Below, piece by piece: positions 27,123-35,156 of a stretch of DNA of 64,000 nt; within the stretch, counting starts at the first letter, position 1, and every line of letters starts with the position of its first letter. Below the pieces are notes generated by a model, which ran no database searches, was not told the origin of the DNA, and saw nothing but the letters and a program-made list of their open reading frames with translations. A program made the position numbers and the translations under genes. Source of the DNA: an uncultured Fluviicola sp. GTDB lineage: Bacteria; Bacteroidota; Bacteroidia; Flavobacteriales; Crocinitomicaceae. The DNA lies in assembly GCF_946478805.1 (NCBI RefSeq), contig NZ_CAMLDC010000007.1:62001-126000 (forward strand). The letters are read 5' to 3'.

Positions 27123-28073
27123 ATGGAAAAATTAGCGCTTAGCGACTTATTACAGATTAAACATCCGATTATCATTGCTCCGATGTTCCTGGTGTCGAAC
27201 GAAGAAATGATCATTGCCGGCATTGAAAATGGCGTGGCAGCTGCTATTCCTGCATTGAATTACCGTTCTACCGAATTGCTCAGAGAAGGTTTGAAACGCA
27301 TGAAGGCGAAAACAAAAGGACCTATCGGGATCAATTTGATTGTGAATGCATCCAATATCTATATGGAAGAGCAGTTGAAGATTTGTGTCGAGGAAGGAAT
27401 CGACTTTTTCATTACTTCTCTGGGTTCTCCCAAAAAAGTGATTGAGGTGGCACACAAGAAAAACATAAAAGTTTTCTGTGACGTTACAGATGTTGAGTAC
27501 GCGAAGAAAGTAGAAGCACTCGGTGCGGATGCTGTAATTGCTGTTAATAACAGGGCAGGAGGACATGCCGGAAAAATTGGTGCCAAAGCATTGATTAAAA
27601 GTATCAAGGAGGCGATTTCAATTCCGGTTATTTCAGCAGGTGGTGTTGGAACAAAAAAAGAAATGGATGAATTGATTGCTGCAGGAGCTGATGGATTTTC
27701 TATCGGGTCTGTTTTCATTGCATCCAATGAAGCTGGAGTTTCGCAGGAATATAAGCAAGCTTGCGTGGACTATGGCGAAAAGGATATTGTTATGACTTCG
27801 AAATTGTCAGGTACACCTTGTACTGTTATCAATACTTCCTATGTAAAGGAAATCGGGACGGAACAATCCTGGTTGGAACGCTTTTTAAATCGGAATAAAC
27901 GTTTGAAAAAATGGATGAAGGCAGTGACTTTTTACAGAGGAATGAAATCTTTGGAGAAAGCTGCTTTTAGTGCAACTTACAAAACAGTCTGGTGTGCAGG
28001 ACCGAGTATTGAACATGTGAAATCCATTCAATCCGTAAAGGAAATTATCCATAACCTCGTAAATCATGAGTAA
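27123..28073 (+). CDS. Nitronate monooxygenase-like flavoprotein (second paralogue)
   Basis: This 316-residue protein is a second member of the NMO/FMN TIM-barrel family. It shares with the first copy the blocks APMFLVSNEEM, GINLIVNAS, ITSLGSPKKVIEVAH, IAVNNRAGGHAG and IGSVFIASNEAG. The C-terminal part is longer and more basic (NRNKRLKKWMKAVTFYRG). It overlaps the following DUF4442 gene by 8 bases, so the two are coupled. Because DUF4442 proteins have a hotdog thioesterase-like fold, an acyl substrate for this pair is possible. That is inference. Confidence 0.82.
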   Translation: MEKLALSDLLQIKHPIIIAPMFLVSNEEMIIAGIENGVAAAIPALNYRSTELLREGLKRMKAKTKGPIGINLIVNASNIYMEEQLKICVEEGIDFFITSLGSPKKVIEVAHKKNIKVFCDVTDVEYAKKVEALGADAVIAVNNRAGGHAGKIGAKALIKSIKEAISIPVISAGGVGTKKEMDELIAAGADGFSIGSVFIASNEAGVSQEYKQACVDYGEKDIVMTSKLSGTPCTVINTSYVKEIGTEQSWLERFLNRNKRLKKWMKAVTFYRGMKSLEKAAFSATYKTVWCAGPSIEHVKSIQSVKEIIHNLVNHE

Positions 28074-28533
28074 TTCGAATTTGAAAAAATATGCAATGAT
28101 GCTCCGATTGATGGGGATTTTTAGAATTCCCATGATTGGATATGTCAGTCCACGATTAATACAGATCGACGATGAGAACGTGATTGTAAGGATCCGACTC
28201 AGAAGAAGAACGAAGAATCATCTGAAAAGTATGTATTTCGGTGCTTTGGCTGTAGGAGCTGATGTTACGGCAGGATTACATGCCTTTTATTTTTGTGATG
28301 AATTGAATGTACGTCCTTCTTTTGCTTTTAAAGGGATGAAGGCGGAATTTTTAAAACGAGCAGAAACCGATGTGGAATTCAGTTGCAATGAAGGAGCAAT
28401 TATTCGTGAACAGGTTCTGATGGCTATCCGAACCAATGAGCGGCAAAACCATTGGGTAAAAGTCACTGCCAAAGATCTGAATGGAGAAACTGTTGCCTTA
28501 TTTGAAATGGAAATTTCAGTGAAGATTAAGTAA
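28066..28533 (+). CDS. DUF4442 hotdog-fold protein
   Basis: The protein has 155 residues. The block RRRTKNHLKSMYFGALAVGADVTAGLHAF fits the DUF4442 family, which adopts a hotdog fold related to PaaI-type acyl-CoA thioesterases. The helix SMYFGALAVGAD corresponds to the central hotdog helix. An enzymatic role is not proven for the family. The ATG lies inside the end of the upstream NMO gene. Confidence 0.8.
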   Translation: MSNSNLKKYAMMLRLMGIFRIPMIGYVSPRLIQIDDENVIVRIRLRRRTKNHLKSMYFGALAVGADVTAGLHAFYFCDELNVRPSFAFKGMKAEFLKRAETDVEFSCNEGAIIREQVLMAIRTNERQNHWVKVTAKDLNGETVALFEMEISVKIK

Positions 28534-28642
28534 ATTGAAAATTGAGAATGGAAAAATTGAAAAGTATTATTCTCTAAAATAGATGGATTATATTGGCTAA
28601 GCATCATTTCCTTTTCAATTGTCAATTTTACATTTTCAATTT
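28532..28642. repeat. Nested palindrome built from CAATTTT/AAAATTG words
   Basis: Two pairs of arms are nested: AAATTGAAAAT (28532-28542) with ATTTTCAATTT (28632-28642), and AATTGAAAAG (28555-28564) with CTTTTCAATT (28611-28620). The 46-base centre is not repetitive. It fills the gap between DUF4442 and rhodanese. Confidence 0.7.
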
Positions 28643-28653
28643 CCAAATAAGTC

Positions 28654-28661
28654 TATCTTTG
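28654..28661 (+). promoter_or_regulatory. Promoter -7 element for the rhodanese gene
   Basis: TATCTTTG matches TANNTTTG, 16 bases before the ATG at 28678. It lies just outside the palindrome. Confidence 0.5.
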
Positions 28662-28677
28662 CCGAAAATAAATCGAA

Positions 28678-28992
28678 ATGAATCGCATTACCTCTGAGGC
28701 TTGTAAGCAACTGATTCAAAATAACGAGGCAGAATTAATTGATATCCGCGAACCGTGGGAAGTTGAAATTTGTACTATTGGCGGAACTAAAATCCCCATG
28801 CATAAAATTCCGGAAGTTGCAGAATCAATGGATAAATCCAAGTATTACATCATTTTGTGCAAAACGGGACGAAGAGCGGAATCAGTAGCTAACTTACTTG
28901 AATGTGCTCATGGATTTCAAAAAATTGCCATCCTGGAAGGAGGAATAACGAATTGGTTTGAAACGTTTGAACCGAATTATGAAATGTATTAA
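28678..28992 (+). CDS. Single-domain rhodanese-like sulfurtransferase
   Basis: The protein has 104 residues and one rhodanese domain. The active-site loop is CKTGRRAES with C61 as the catalytic cysteine. The N-terminal block ELIDIREPWEVEI (CH2A motif) is clear. Such proteins carry persulfide sulfur for thiosulfate, cyanide or cofactor metabolism. It is cytoplasmic with no signal peptide. It begins a run with dedA and aroE with short gaps. Confidence 0.9.
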   Translation: MNRITSEACKQLIQNNEAELIDIREPWEVEICTIGGTKIPMHKIPEVAESMDKSKYYIILCKTGRRAESVANLLECAHGFQKIAILEGGITNWFETFEPNYEMY

Positions 28993-29000
28993 TTGAACCT

Positions 29001-29642
29001 ATGATAGAATTTTTCCACCAGTTATTTGACCTGGAGCATTTTGGAGATTTCGTTAAAGCTTACGAAAACTATATTTATGTCATACTTTTCCTGGTGATCT
29101 TTGTTGAGACAGGTTTGGTCGTGATGCCATTCTTACCTGGTGATTCATTGTTGTTTACAGCCGGATTATTTGCCGCTTCAGGAGAATTGAGTATTGCTTT
29201 ACTACTCGGTTTATTGGTCATAGCAGCAGTTCTTGGAGATAATGTCAATTATTGGATTGGAAGAAATATCGGGTTGAATGTGTTCAATTGGAAAATCAAG
29301 GGAAGACAATTGGTTAAACCGGTTTATCTGGAAAAGACGGAAGCGTTTTTTGAGAAAAATGGAGTGAAGGCAATCATTATGGCGCGTTTCGTTCCATTTG
29401 TTCGGACTTTCACCCCTTTTGCAGCTGGAATTGGAAAAATGAATTACAGGAAATTTTTCCTGTTTGATGTGATAGGTGGTTTCCTTTGGATTTTCGGTTT
29501 GACTTTGGCTGGATATTTCCTGGGAAGTATCGAGTGGATCAAGCACAATATTGAAAAGGTTTGTTTGGGAATCATTTTTATTTCAATTCTTCCGATGATC
29601 ATTAGCTTCATCCGTTCTAAAATGGCAAAGAAAAATGCCTGA
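29001..29642 (+). CDS. DedA-family membrane protein
   Basis: This 213-residue inner-membrane protein has the DedA/SNARE-associated (VTT) fold. The family motif EKNGVKAIIMARFVPFVRTFTPFAAGIGKMNYRKFF is intact, including the conserved arginines, and GDNVNYWIGRNIG precedes it. DedA proteins act as lipid flippases, for example for undecaprenyl phosphate, and need proton motive force. It overlaps aroE by 8 bases. Confidence 0.9.
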   Translation: MIEFFHQLFDLEHFGDFVKAYENYIYVILFLVIFVETGLVVMPFLPGDSLLFTAGLFAASGELSIALLLGLLVIAAVLGDNVNYWIGRNIGLNVFNWKIKGRQLVKPVYLEKTEAFFEKNGVKAIIMARFVPFVRTFTPFAAGIGKMNYRKFFLFDVIGGFLWIFGLTLAGYFLGSIEWIKHNIEKVCLGIIFISILPMIISFIRSKMAKKNA

Positions 29643-30363
29643 ATTCGGATTGGTAGGTAAAACCCTGGGGCATTCATTTTCGAAACAATATTTCGAAGAA
29701 AAGTTTCAGAAAGAAGGATTGGATTACACATTCAGGAACTTCGAATTGTCCGATATAGAAGAAATTCAAAAAGTTTTTAGTATTCCTGACCTAAAGGGTT
29801 TTTCTGTCACCATACCGTACAAGGAAGAAATTATTCCCTTCCTGGATTCTTTAAGCGAAGAAGCTTTGGCAATTGGAGCAGTGAATTGTGTCCGATTGGC
29901 AGATGGACAGAAAACAGGTTATAATACAGATGCTTTCGGGTTTCATCAAATGATCAAACCATTCCTGACAAATGAGCATGAACGGGCCATCATTCTTGGA
30001 ACCGGTGGAGCATCGAAAGCCGTTGCATATGTTTTGAAGAAGATCGGTTTGGATGTTCTTTGGATTTCGCGTAATCCGCATAAGGAGAAGGAATTTGCTT
30101 ATGATGCGATTAATGAACATATGTTGCGGGCTTGCAAAGTGATTGTGAATTGCACACCGGTAGGAACTTTCCCTAACATCAATGATAATTTACCATTTCC
30201 ATTTCAATACCTGACAGAAAAGCATTTATGTATCGATCTGATTTATAATCCGGAAGAGACCGCTTTTTTGAGAGAATCACGTTTGCACCATGCGGCTACG
30301 TTAAACGGGCTTTCTATGTTGAAAGAGCAGGCGAATAAGGCGTGGGAGATTTGGAATAGTTGA
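29635..30363 (+). CDS. aroE: Shikimate dehydrogenase
   Basis: This 242-residue enzyme reduces 3-dehydroshikimate to shikimate with NADPH. Substrate site GHSFSKQYF and the catalytic lysine in SVTIPYKEEI are present, as is the aspartate in NTDAFGF. The NADP loop is GTGGASKAV. It is slightly shorter than the E. coli enzyme (272) but normal for Bacteroidota. Its start overlaps dedA. Confidence 0.92.
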   Translation: MPEFGLVGKTLGHSFSKQYFEEKFQKEGLDYTFRNFELSDIEEIQKVFSIPDLKGFSVTIPYKEEIIPFLDSLSEEALAIGAVNCVRLADGQKTGYNTDAFGFHQMIKPFLTNEHERAIILGTGGASKAVAYVLKKIGLDVLWISRNPHKEKEFAYDAINEHMLRACKVIVNCTPVGTFPNINDNLPFPFQYLTEKHLCIDLIYNPEETAFLRESRLHHAATLNGLSMLKEQANKAWEIWNS

Positions 30364-30408
30364 AATCAGACTAAAAATCGCAGTTTCTTCGGTTTGCCAT
30401 TAGCAAAA

Positions 30409-30437
30409 TTGCATTTGGTCTTTTCTTGCTATTTTTG
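30409..30437 (+). promoter_or_regulatory. Promoter for the AlbA_2 gene, possibly giving a leaderless mRNA
   Basis: TTG (30409-30411) and TATTTTTG (30430-30437) are 18 bases apart, a full promoter match. The transcription start would fall at about 30441-30444, on or next to the ATG at 30442. This decides the start of the gene. Confidence 0.55.
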
Positions 30438-30441
30438 TGAT

Positions 30442-31065
30442 ATGCAATCGGTAAAACAGTTAATCAAAGAGGGAGAACACCAACAACAGGATTTCAAATT
30501 TCGGATTGACGATTCTAAAAAGATTGCGAGAACGCTCGTTGCTTTTGCCAATACGGATGGGGGAAGATTGCTGATCGGGGTAAAGGATAACGGCAAAATT
30601 GCAGGGGTTGACCCTACGGAAGAAATTCATATGATTGAAGCAGCAGTGGATATGTACTCCAAACCGAAGTTGGAATTTCAATCGCGTGTTTGGCAGGAAG
30701 ATATGAAGTTGGTACTGGAAATTTCCATTGAGAAAACAGCAAACAGACCGGTACTAGCTTTGGATGAAGAAGGAAAATGGAAGGCATATGTCCGCAGAAA
30801 GGATCATACTTTATTGGCCAATAAGATACTTCTAAGCATTTGGAAACTACAACGATTCGAGCAAAAAAGACCCCAGAAAATAGGAGATGAGGAAACCCGG
30901 TTGCTGAATATCATTGACCAGAATCCGCAGATTACTCTAAGCAAGATTTACCGTCTTTCCTCCCTGGATAAGTCCAATATTGACAGGTTGTTGCCACTAT
31001 TTATTTGTTGGGATCTCGTTTCTATGGAGATGAACGAGAACGGTACTTTTTATCAGCTCAGATAA
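30442..31065 (+). CDS. AlbA_2 (Schlafen-type) domain protein
   Basis: The protein has 207 residues from the ATG at 30442. Its first 120 residues form an AlbA_2 domain: QQDFKFRI, KKIARTLVAFANTDGGRLLIGVKDNGKIAGVDP. This putative nucleic-acid or ATP-binding domain occurs in bacterial transcription regulators. The C-terminal 70 residues look like a winged helix (RLLNIIDQNPQITLSKIYRLSSLDKSNIDRLLPLF). A DNA-binding regulator is the likely role. An in-frame ATG at 30394 lies upstream of the promoter and is rejected. Confidence 0.8.
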   Translation: MQSVKQLIKEGEHQQQDFKFRIDDSKKIARTLVAFANTDGGRLLIGVKDNGKIAGVDPTEEIHMIEAAVDMYSKPKLEFQSRVWQEDMKLVLEISIEKTANRPVLALDEEGKWKAYVRRKDHTLLANKILLSIWKLQRFEQKRPQKIGDEETRLLNIIDQNPQITLSKIYRLSSLDKSNIDRLLPLFICWDLVSMEMNENGTFYQLR

Positions 31066-31148
31066 AATTGCAAGCTCTATTTTGGTGATAATCAGTTTGT
31101 TTTTTAGGAATTTGAAAATAAAGTCATATATTCGCGCCAAATTTGGGG

Positions 31149-31628
31149 ATGAATAAAGCATTTTACATTTCAAGTTTGGTTCTTAGCGTACTATTCAGTG
31201 TCATTGTGCTCTACTACATTGATTCGGTATCTTCAGCAAGGTATAGCTACTTATATCCAGATTATGGGTACGGCAGTTCTTATTACGATTCAGGATCAGG
31301 CGAAACCGAAGAAGCCGGCTTGATAAGCTTGTTTTTCTTCCTGTTTTTTATGACGACATTTTTACTTGGGTTGATTAAGATCAAGCGAGTTACAAATAAG
31401 GTTTTGTCAATTATCGGCTTGTCTTTATCGGCATTATTTTTGCTGTGGGATTTAGTCATGCTTAGCTCTCCGTCGGGCGTAAGTTTTGATGAAGTAGGTA
31501 TAGGTTTTTTCTTTTTTACACCCATGATTATGGCTTTTTCCATCGTTGGAATCATCCAGTCAAACAGGTATAAAAGACAAGGAGTCCTATACAAAGAAAA
31601 GGTGGAGTCTGATTTATTAGATTCCTAA
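31149..31628 (+). CDS. Small integral membrane protein, unknown function
   Basis: I do not recognise this 159-residue protein. It has four hydrophobic segments (FYISSLVLSVLFSVIVLYYI; LISLFFFLFFMTTFLLGLI; VLSIIGLSLSALFLLWDLV; FFFFTPMIMAFSIVGII). A tyrosine/glycine/serine-rich periplasmic loop lies between the first two. An in-frame TTG at 31143 would add two residues, but ATG is the better start. No partner genes are evident. Confidence 0.65.
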   Translation: MNKAFYISSLVLSVLFSVIVLYYIDSVSSARYSYLYPDYGYGSSYYDSGSGETEEAGLISLFFFLFFMTTFLLGLIKIKRVTNKVLSIIGLSLSALFLLWDLVMLSSPSGVSFDEVGIGFFFFTPMIMAFSIVGIIQSNRYKRQGVLYKEKVESDLLDS

Positions 31629-31693
31629 AAAAATATAATTTTAATCGAAGCGTTTAATGTATTGCTATATTAGGCGTAGAAAAACACAGACAA

Positions 31694-31885
31694 ATGGGTA
31701 GACCTCCAACGAAACCAGCAAGATTGCGAGATGGTTTTTACATTGAAGTAAGAAATTCAGGATCACAAGGTATACGAATTAGAAGAGATACTAGAGAGCA
31801 AATGCTTCTTGCAGCCGAGGATTATTCACGTACAAAAGATGTAGTGATCCTTGGTGAAATGAAAGATGATAAGTGGATTGACTGA
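31694..31885 (+). CDS. Conserved small protein of unknown function
   Basis: This 63-residue basic protein (start MGRPPTKPARLRDGFYIEV) has no signal peptide or membrane segment. The sequence looks real: it has an ATG start, a following strong terminator, and a charged, globular composition with GIRIRRD and KDVVILGE. I recall similar short proteins in other Bacteroidota but know no function. The GRPP start recalls AT-hook-like DNA-binding segments, a weak hint only. Confidence 0.65.
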   Translation: MGRPPTKPARLRDGFYIEVRNSGSQGIRIRRDTREQMLLAAEDYSRTKDVVILGEMKDDKWID

Positions 31886-31910
31886 TGAATTAATCATCGC
31901 AGATTGTGTA

Positions 31911-31946
31911 AAAGAGGTTTTTCGGGATGAAAAACCTCTTTTTTTA
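31911..31946 (+). terminator. Rho-independent terminator after the 63-residue gene
   Basis: AAAGAGGTTTTTC (31911-31923) pairs perfectly with GAAAAACCTCTTT (31929-31941) over 13 bases, and a T-run follows. It also lies between convergent genes and may act in both directions. Confidence 0.9.
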
Positions 31947-32001
31947 TGCTCTTTTTATTATTTCTGTACAGTTTTCCCGCTTAACCGGAAAGACACCAAA
32001 A

Positions 32002-34371
32002 TCAATGAATCACCACCAGCTTAATAGGTGATTTTTGTTCAACGGAACCGATATAACGGACATAATAAACTCCAACAGAAAGTTTATCAGTTCTTACCTC
32101 AACTTTCGAGTTGGTGCCTTCAACAGAATGTGTAGCAACTGTTTCACCATTCATATTTACAATTTCAACAGTTCCATCCTGAATCGCTTCATCAAAAACA
32201 ATATTTACGTACGAACTTGCCGGATTCGGAACCATGTGGAATACAGATTTCGGATTCTCAGCCAAACCTGTGACATCGATATTGTAAAGCACTTCAAAAT
32301 CATCAAAGTAAAAACCGTCCGCTCGTGTTCCTCCATCGGATTTTAAAACGAAACGAACTTGAATGCTGTCCCCGATATAATCGCTCAAATTGATTTCTTC
32401 CAGAACCCAATTGGATTCCGTTCCTTCATAAACAGGTTGATTGTTCGGCTGTACAGAACCATTTGCGCTATTCCCTAATACGGTGTAATTACCACATTGG
32501 CCGGTCCAAGTAGCACCATTGTCATTCGAAACTTGAAATTGACAATAGTCGTAATCTGTTTCAATCTCCCATTTTGCATAGAATTTAATCATTGCCTCTG
32601 TCACATTTGTCAGGTTAATGGTATTGTTGAATTGATAAGTTTTGGTGACATTGTTTGCATAATCTCCACTTGGTGAATCCGTAAATGAATTACTTGGAGA
32701 AACATAAGTCGAATTGGTAGTAGCCCAGCTACCTGTCCAATTGACCGCACTATTTGCTTCGTCGATAAACTGGGAAGTGATACTTCCGAATGTTTTTACA
32801 ATCGTATCGTGTTTGGTCCAACCGACATACTCGGTATTCAAAACATATTTGATGACATCTCCAAATTGGATAGTCGGATTCAAAACGTACGAAATAGGGC
32901 TATTTTCAGAGCCCATAATTGCCAGGTTGTGAGTGCTTGGTGAACCAACAGATTGGATTCCGGTAATCGGAGTTATACTGACATTCACGGGACCGTTTTC
33001 AAGCCCCAAACGATAAGCGCTGTGGTTAAAGTTTCCGGTGGTGGTTGCAACCATTCCCGGATCCAGGTCCTTGACTTCCAAATAACGGTGGGTCAAATGG
33101 GATAAGATCAGGTTAGGGAAAACCATGTCTTGGCAAATCCCGGTAATTTCATTCACAGCCGGCCAAAATCCACCGCTGGTATTACTTACTTCGGGAGTCA
33201 TAGCAAAGATCTTAGGTTTCACAATTGTATCCACTTTGTACATGTAATCATCGGAATCTCCGGAAGCCGGATAGAGCGTTGAAGATTTGATGTTTGCATA
33301 CCCATTGTATTGAACCATGTGATGTGTAAATGCTTGAAAATAGTTGTGATCTACAGCAAATTCAGCGGTTGTAGTTCCAATAGGATGTAAAATATCGTTG
33401 GCGTAAGTATGTGAATTGAAAGCATATTGGAAATCCCTGTTCTCACAAAACCATTTCATTGCCTGGGTTTCGGGTTCGGAAAACGCAGAAGTTCCACAGT
33501 AAGTGTCATTACTTTGGGTGGTAGTTGTACCGGTTGTTCCCCAACCGTAGGAGTAATTTCGATTCAGGTCGACTCCATAACTTCCGCCACTGTTGTGTCT
33601 TCGGTTTTTTCTCCACATACCACCACCGTTAGGGTCAGTTGTTTGGTTGTAGACATATCCATCCGGATTGATCATTGGAACAAAATACATTTCGGTGTTG
33701 TCTACCAAGTATTTGATTTCGTCACTTGTTCCATAATTTTCAAGCAGGTACCACATGTAGAAGATCACTTCAGATAAGGAGTTCGGTTCACGTGCATGAT
33801 GGACAGCGGTATAAAGTACTTCCGGCTCTGCTTCATCCGAATTTGGGTTATCACTTAAACGTACCCAATAAATAGGTCTGTTTTCAATACTTAAAAAATT
33901 GCTGATCGTATCTCTTACTGAAATCAGGTTCGGATACTGAGCTGCCATTGCGTCAATTTCTGCAAGAAATTCCTGATAGGTATAAAATCCACCCATTGTA
34001 CCCAAATTGAAATTTGTCGGAACTGTCGGCGTGAATGAAGAAGATCCGGATGTCGGAGGACAAGTTGCATTCTTTTCACTTGTTGAAGTGTTTGGATCCA
34101 GGTTTAAATTGCGGTTTACATAGTAAGCTTTCACATCCTTGATAAGGATCTCAACTTCGAAACCTGCTTCACGAATTCTTGTGATCTCTTCTGTGGAGAA
34201 GTCGGAGATAAAGAATGTTTCGCGTTTTACGGTACCGTGATCGACACCTATTCCAAGTTCAGCCAATGTCTGAAGCCCGTGGGAGTCGGTCATGATTTTT
34301 GCCCTGGAATATTCCTGGGAGAGTCCCCAATACGAGATCAGGAATGAAAATAATAGGAGAGTTGTTTTCAT
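32002..34371 (-). CDS. Secreted M14 zinc carboxypeptidase with T9SS sorting domain
   Basis: This 789-residue exoenzyme has a signal peptide (residues 1-19, ending GLSQ), a propeptide (about 20-125) and an M14 catalytic domain (about 130-440). Zinc ligands H192, E195 (HHARE) and H321 (NSHTYA) are present, as is the catalytic glutamate E394 in TPEVSN. The substrate-binding NR pair (270-271) in VDLNRNY is also intact. After it come a domain with a beta-sandwich MAM-like look (about 530-700) and a C-terminal type A T9SS sorting domain (VPNPASSYVNI, VGVYYVRYIG). It is exported by T9SS and digests proteins outside the cell. Confidence 0.9.
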   Translation of the reverse strand: MKTTLLLFSFLISYWGLSQEYSRAKIMTDSHGLQTLAELGIGVDHGTVKRETFFISDFSTEEITRIREAGFEVEILIKDVKAYYVNRNLNLDPNTSTSEKNATCPPTSGSSSFTPTVPTNFNLGTMGGFYTYQEFLAEIDAMAAQYPNLISVRDTISNFLSIENRPIYWVRLSDNPNSDEAEPEVLYTAVHHAREPNSLSEVIFYMWYLLENYGTSDEIKYLVDNTEMYFVPMINPDGYVYNQTTDPNGGGMWRKNRRHNSGGSYGVDLNRNYSYGWGTTGTTTTQSNDTYCGTSAFSEPETQAMKWFCENRDFQYAFNSHTYANDILHPIGTTTAEFAVDHNYFQAFTHHMVQYNGYANIKSSTLYPASGDSDDYMYKVDTIVKPKIFAMTPEVSNTSGGFWPAVNEITGICQDMVFPNLILSHLTHRYLEVKDLDPGMVATTTGNFNHSAYRLGLENGPVNVSITPITGIQSVGSPSTHNLAIMGSENSPISYVLNPTIQFGDVIKYVLNTEYVGWTKHDTIVKTFGSITSQFIDEANSAVNWTGSWATTNSTYVSPSNSFTDSPSGDYANNVTKTYQFNNTINLTNVTEAMIKFYAKWEIETDYDYCQFQVSNDNGATWTGQCGNYTVLGNSANGSVQPNNQPVYEGTESNWVLEEINLSDYIGDSIQVRFVLKSDGGTRADGFYFDDFEVLYNIDVTGLAENPKSVFHMVPNPASSYVNIVFDEAIQDGTVEIVNMNGETVATHSVEGTNSKVEVRTDKLSVGVYYVRYIGSVEQKSPIKLVVIH

Positions 34372-34467
34372 AGAGAATATAGTTTGCTATAAAAATAACG
34401 AATCTTATGTATTCTCCATAAAGAAGTTAGAGAATTTAAATTAAAGTGAAAAGATCATAGGGGAGAA

Positions 34468-34495
34468 TGTAAGTAATTTTGCTAAATTACTTACA
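34468..34495. repeat. Perfect 12-bp hairpin between the M14 peptidase gene and gldD
   Basis: TGTAAGTAATTT and AAATTACTTACA are perfect arms around a TGCT loop. No T-run follows on either strand, so it is not a standard terminator. It lies about 80 bases beyond the gldD stop and 97 bases upstream of the peptidase start. Confidence 0.6.
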
Positions 34496-34574
34496 GATGC
34501 CATTTAAAATTCTGATTTTAAAATAATTAAGTTCTTTTTCCAGTGCGTTAATAAAATTACTAACGGTATTAATT

Positions 34575-35156
34575 TTACTTCCACTCAAAAGTATTGATCA
34601 GATGAATGATATCTGCTTTCAGATAATTCAATGAAGGGCGAAGTGAATCGTAGTTCGGTTTGCAATTCATTAAAACTTCTCCTCTGATGAAATGGGAAGT
34701 TGAATCTGTCAGGTAAAACTGGAAGTTAGTTGCTACGTTTCCTTCGAATTCAAACAAGGTTCCATAAACTTTCTTATCAGGGAAGATGAATTTCTCATCC
34801 TTGATTTTTGTTGCCTTGATCTGGTGTTCGTCCACTTTGTCATTGGACAAATTGATATATCTGACCAAAGTATCTCTGTTTGGAATAGGGTAATAATTCA
34901 AATACATAATTCCGTTCAAAGGTCCGAGATTGATTTCTTTGTGATTGGTAAGTTGCCCTTTATAGGTCAATGGTTTTGCAAAATAGGTTTTTGACAATTC
35001 AAAGGAATAGGTGGTGGCATCGTCCACTTTCACGTATTCGTGTTTCGGAAAATTGGTACGCAGGTAAGTAGGTGGCTTTGGAATCAATAATTCATCTCCT
35101 CCACAACTACTTATTAGAAATGCCAGTAAACAAGCCGAACCGATAATCTTAATCAT
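34575..35156 (-). CDS. gldD: Gliding motility lipoprotein GldD
   Basis: The protein has 193 residues. The lipobox ISSC places the lipidated cysteine at residue 18. The body begins PPTYLRTNFPKHEYVKVDD and ends CKPNYDSLRPSLNYLKADIIHLINTFEWK, matching GldD. GldD is needed for gliding and type IX secretion in Flavobacterium; its exact role is unknown. It overlaps gldE by 8 bases, in the gene order usual for this phylum. Confidence 0.93.
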   Translation of the reverse strand: MIKIIGSACLLAFLISSCGGDELLIPKPPTYLRTNFPKHEYVKVDDATTYSFELSKTYFAKPLTYKGQLTNHKEINLGPLNGIMYLNYYPIPNRDTLVRYINLSNDKVDEHQIKATKIKDEKFIFPDKKVYGTLFEFEGNVATNFQFYLTDSTSHFIRGEVLMNCKPNYDSLRPSLNYLKADIIHLINTFEWK

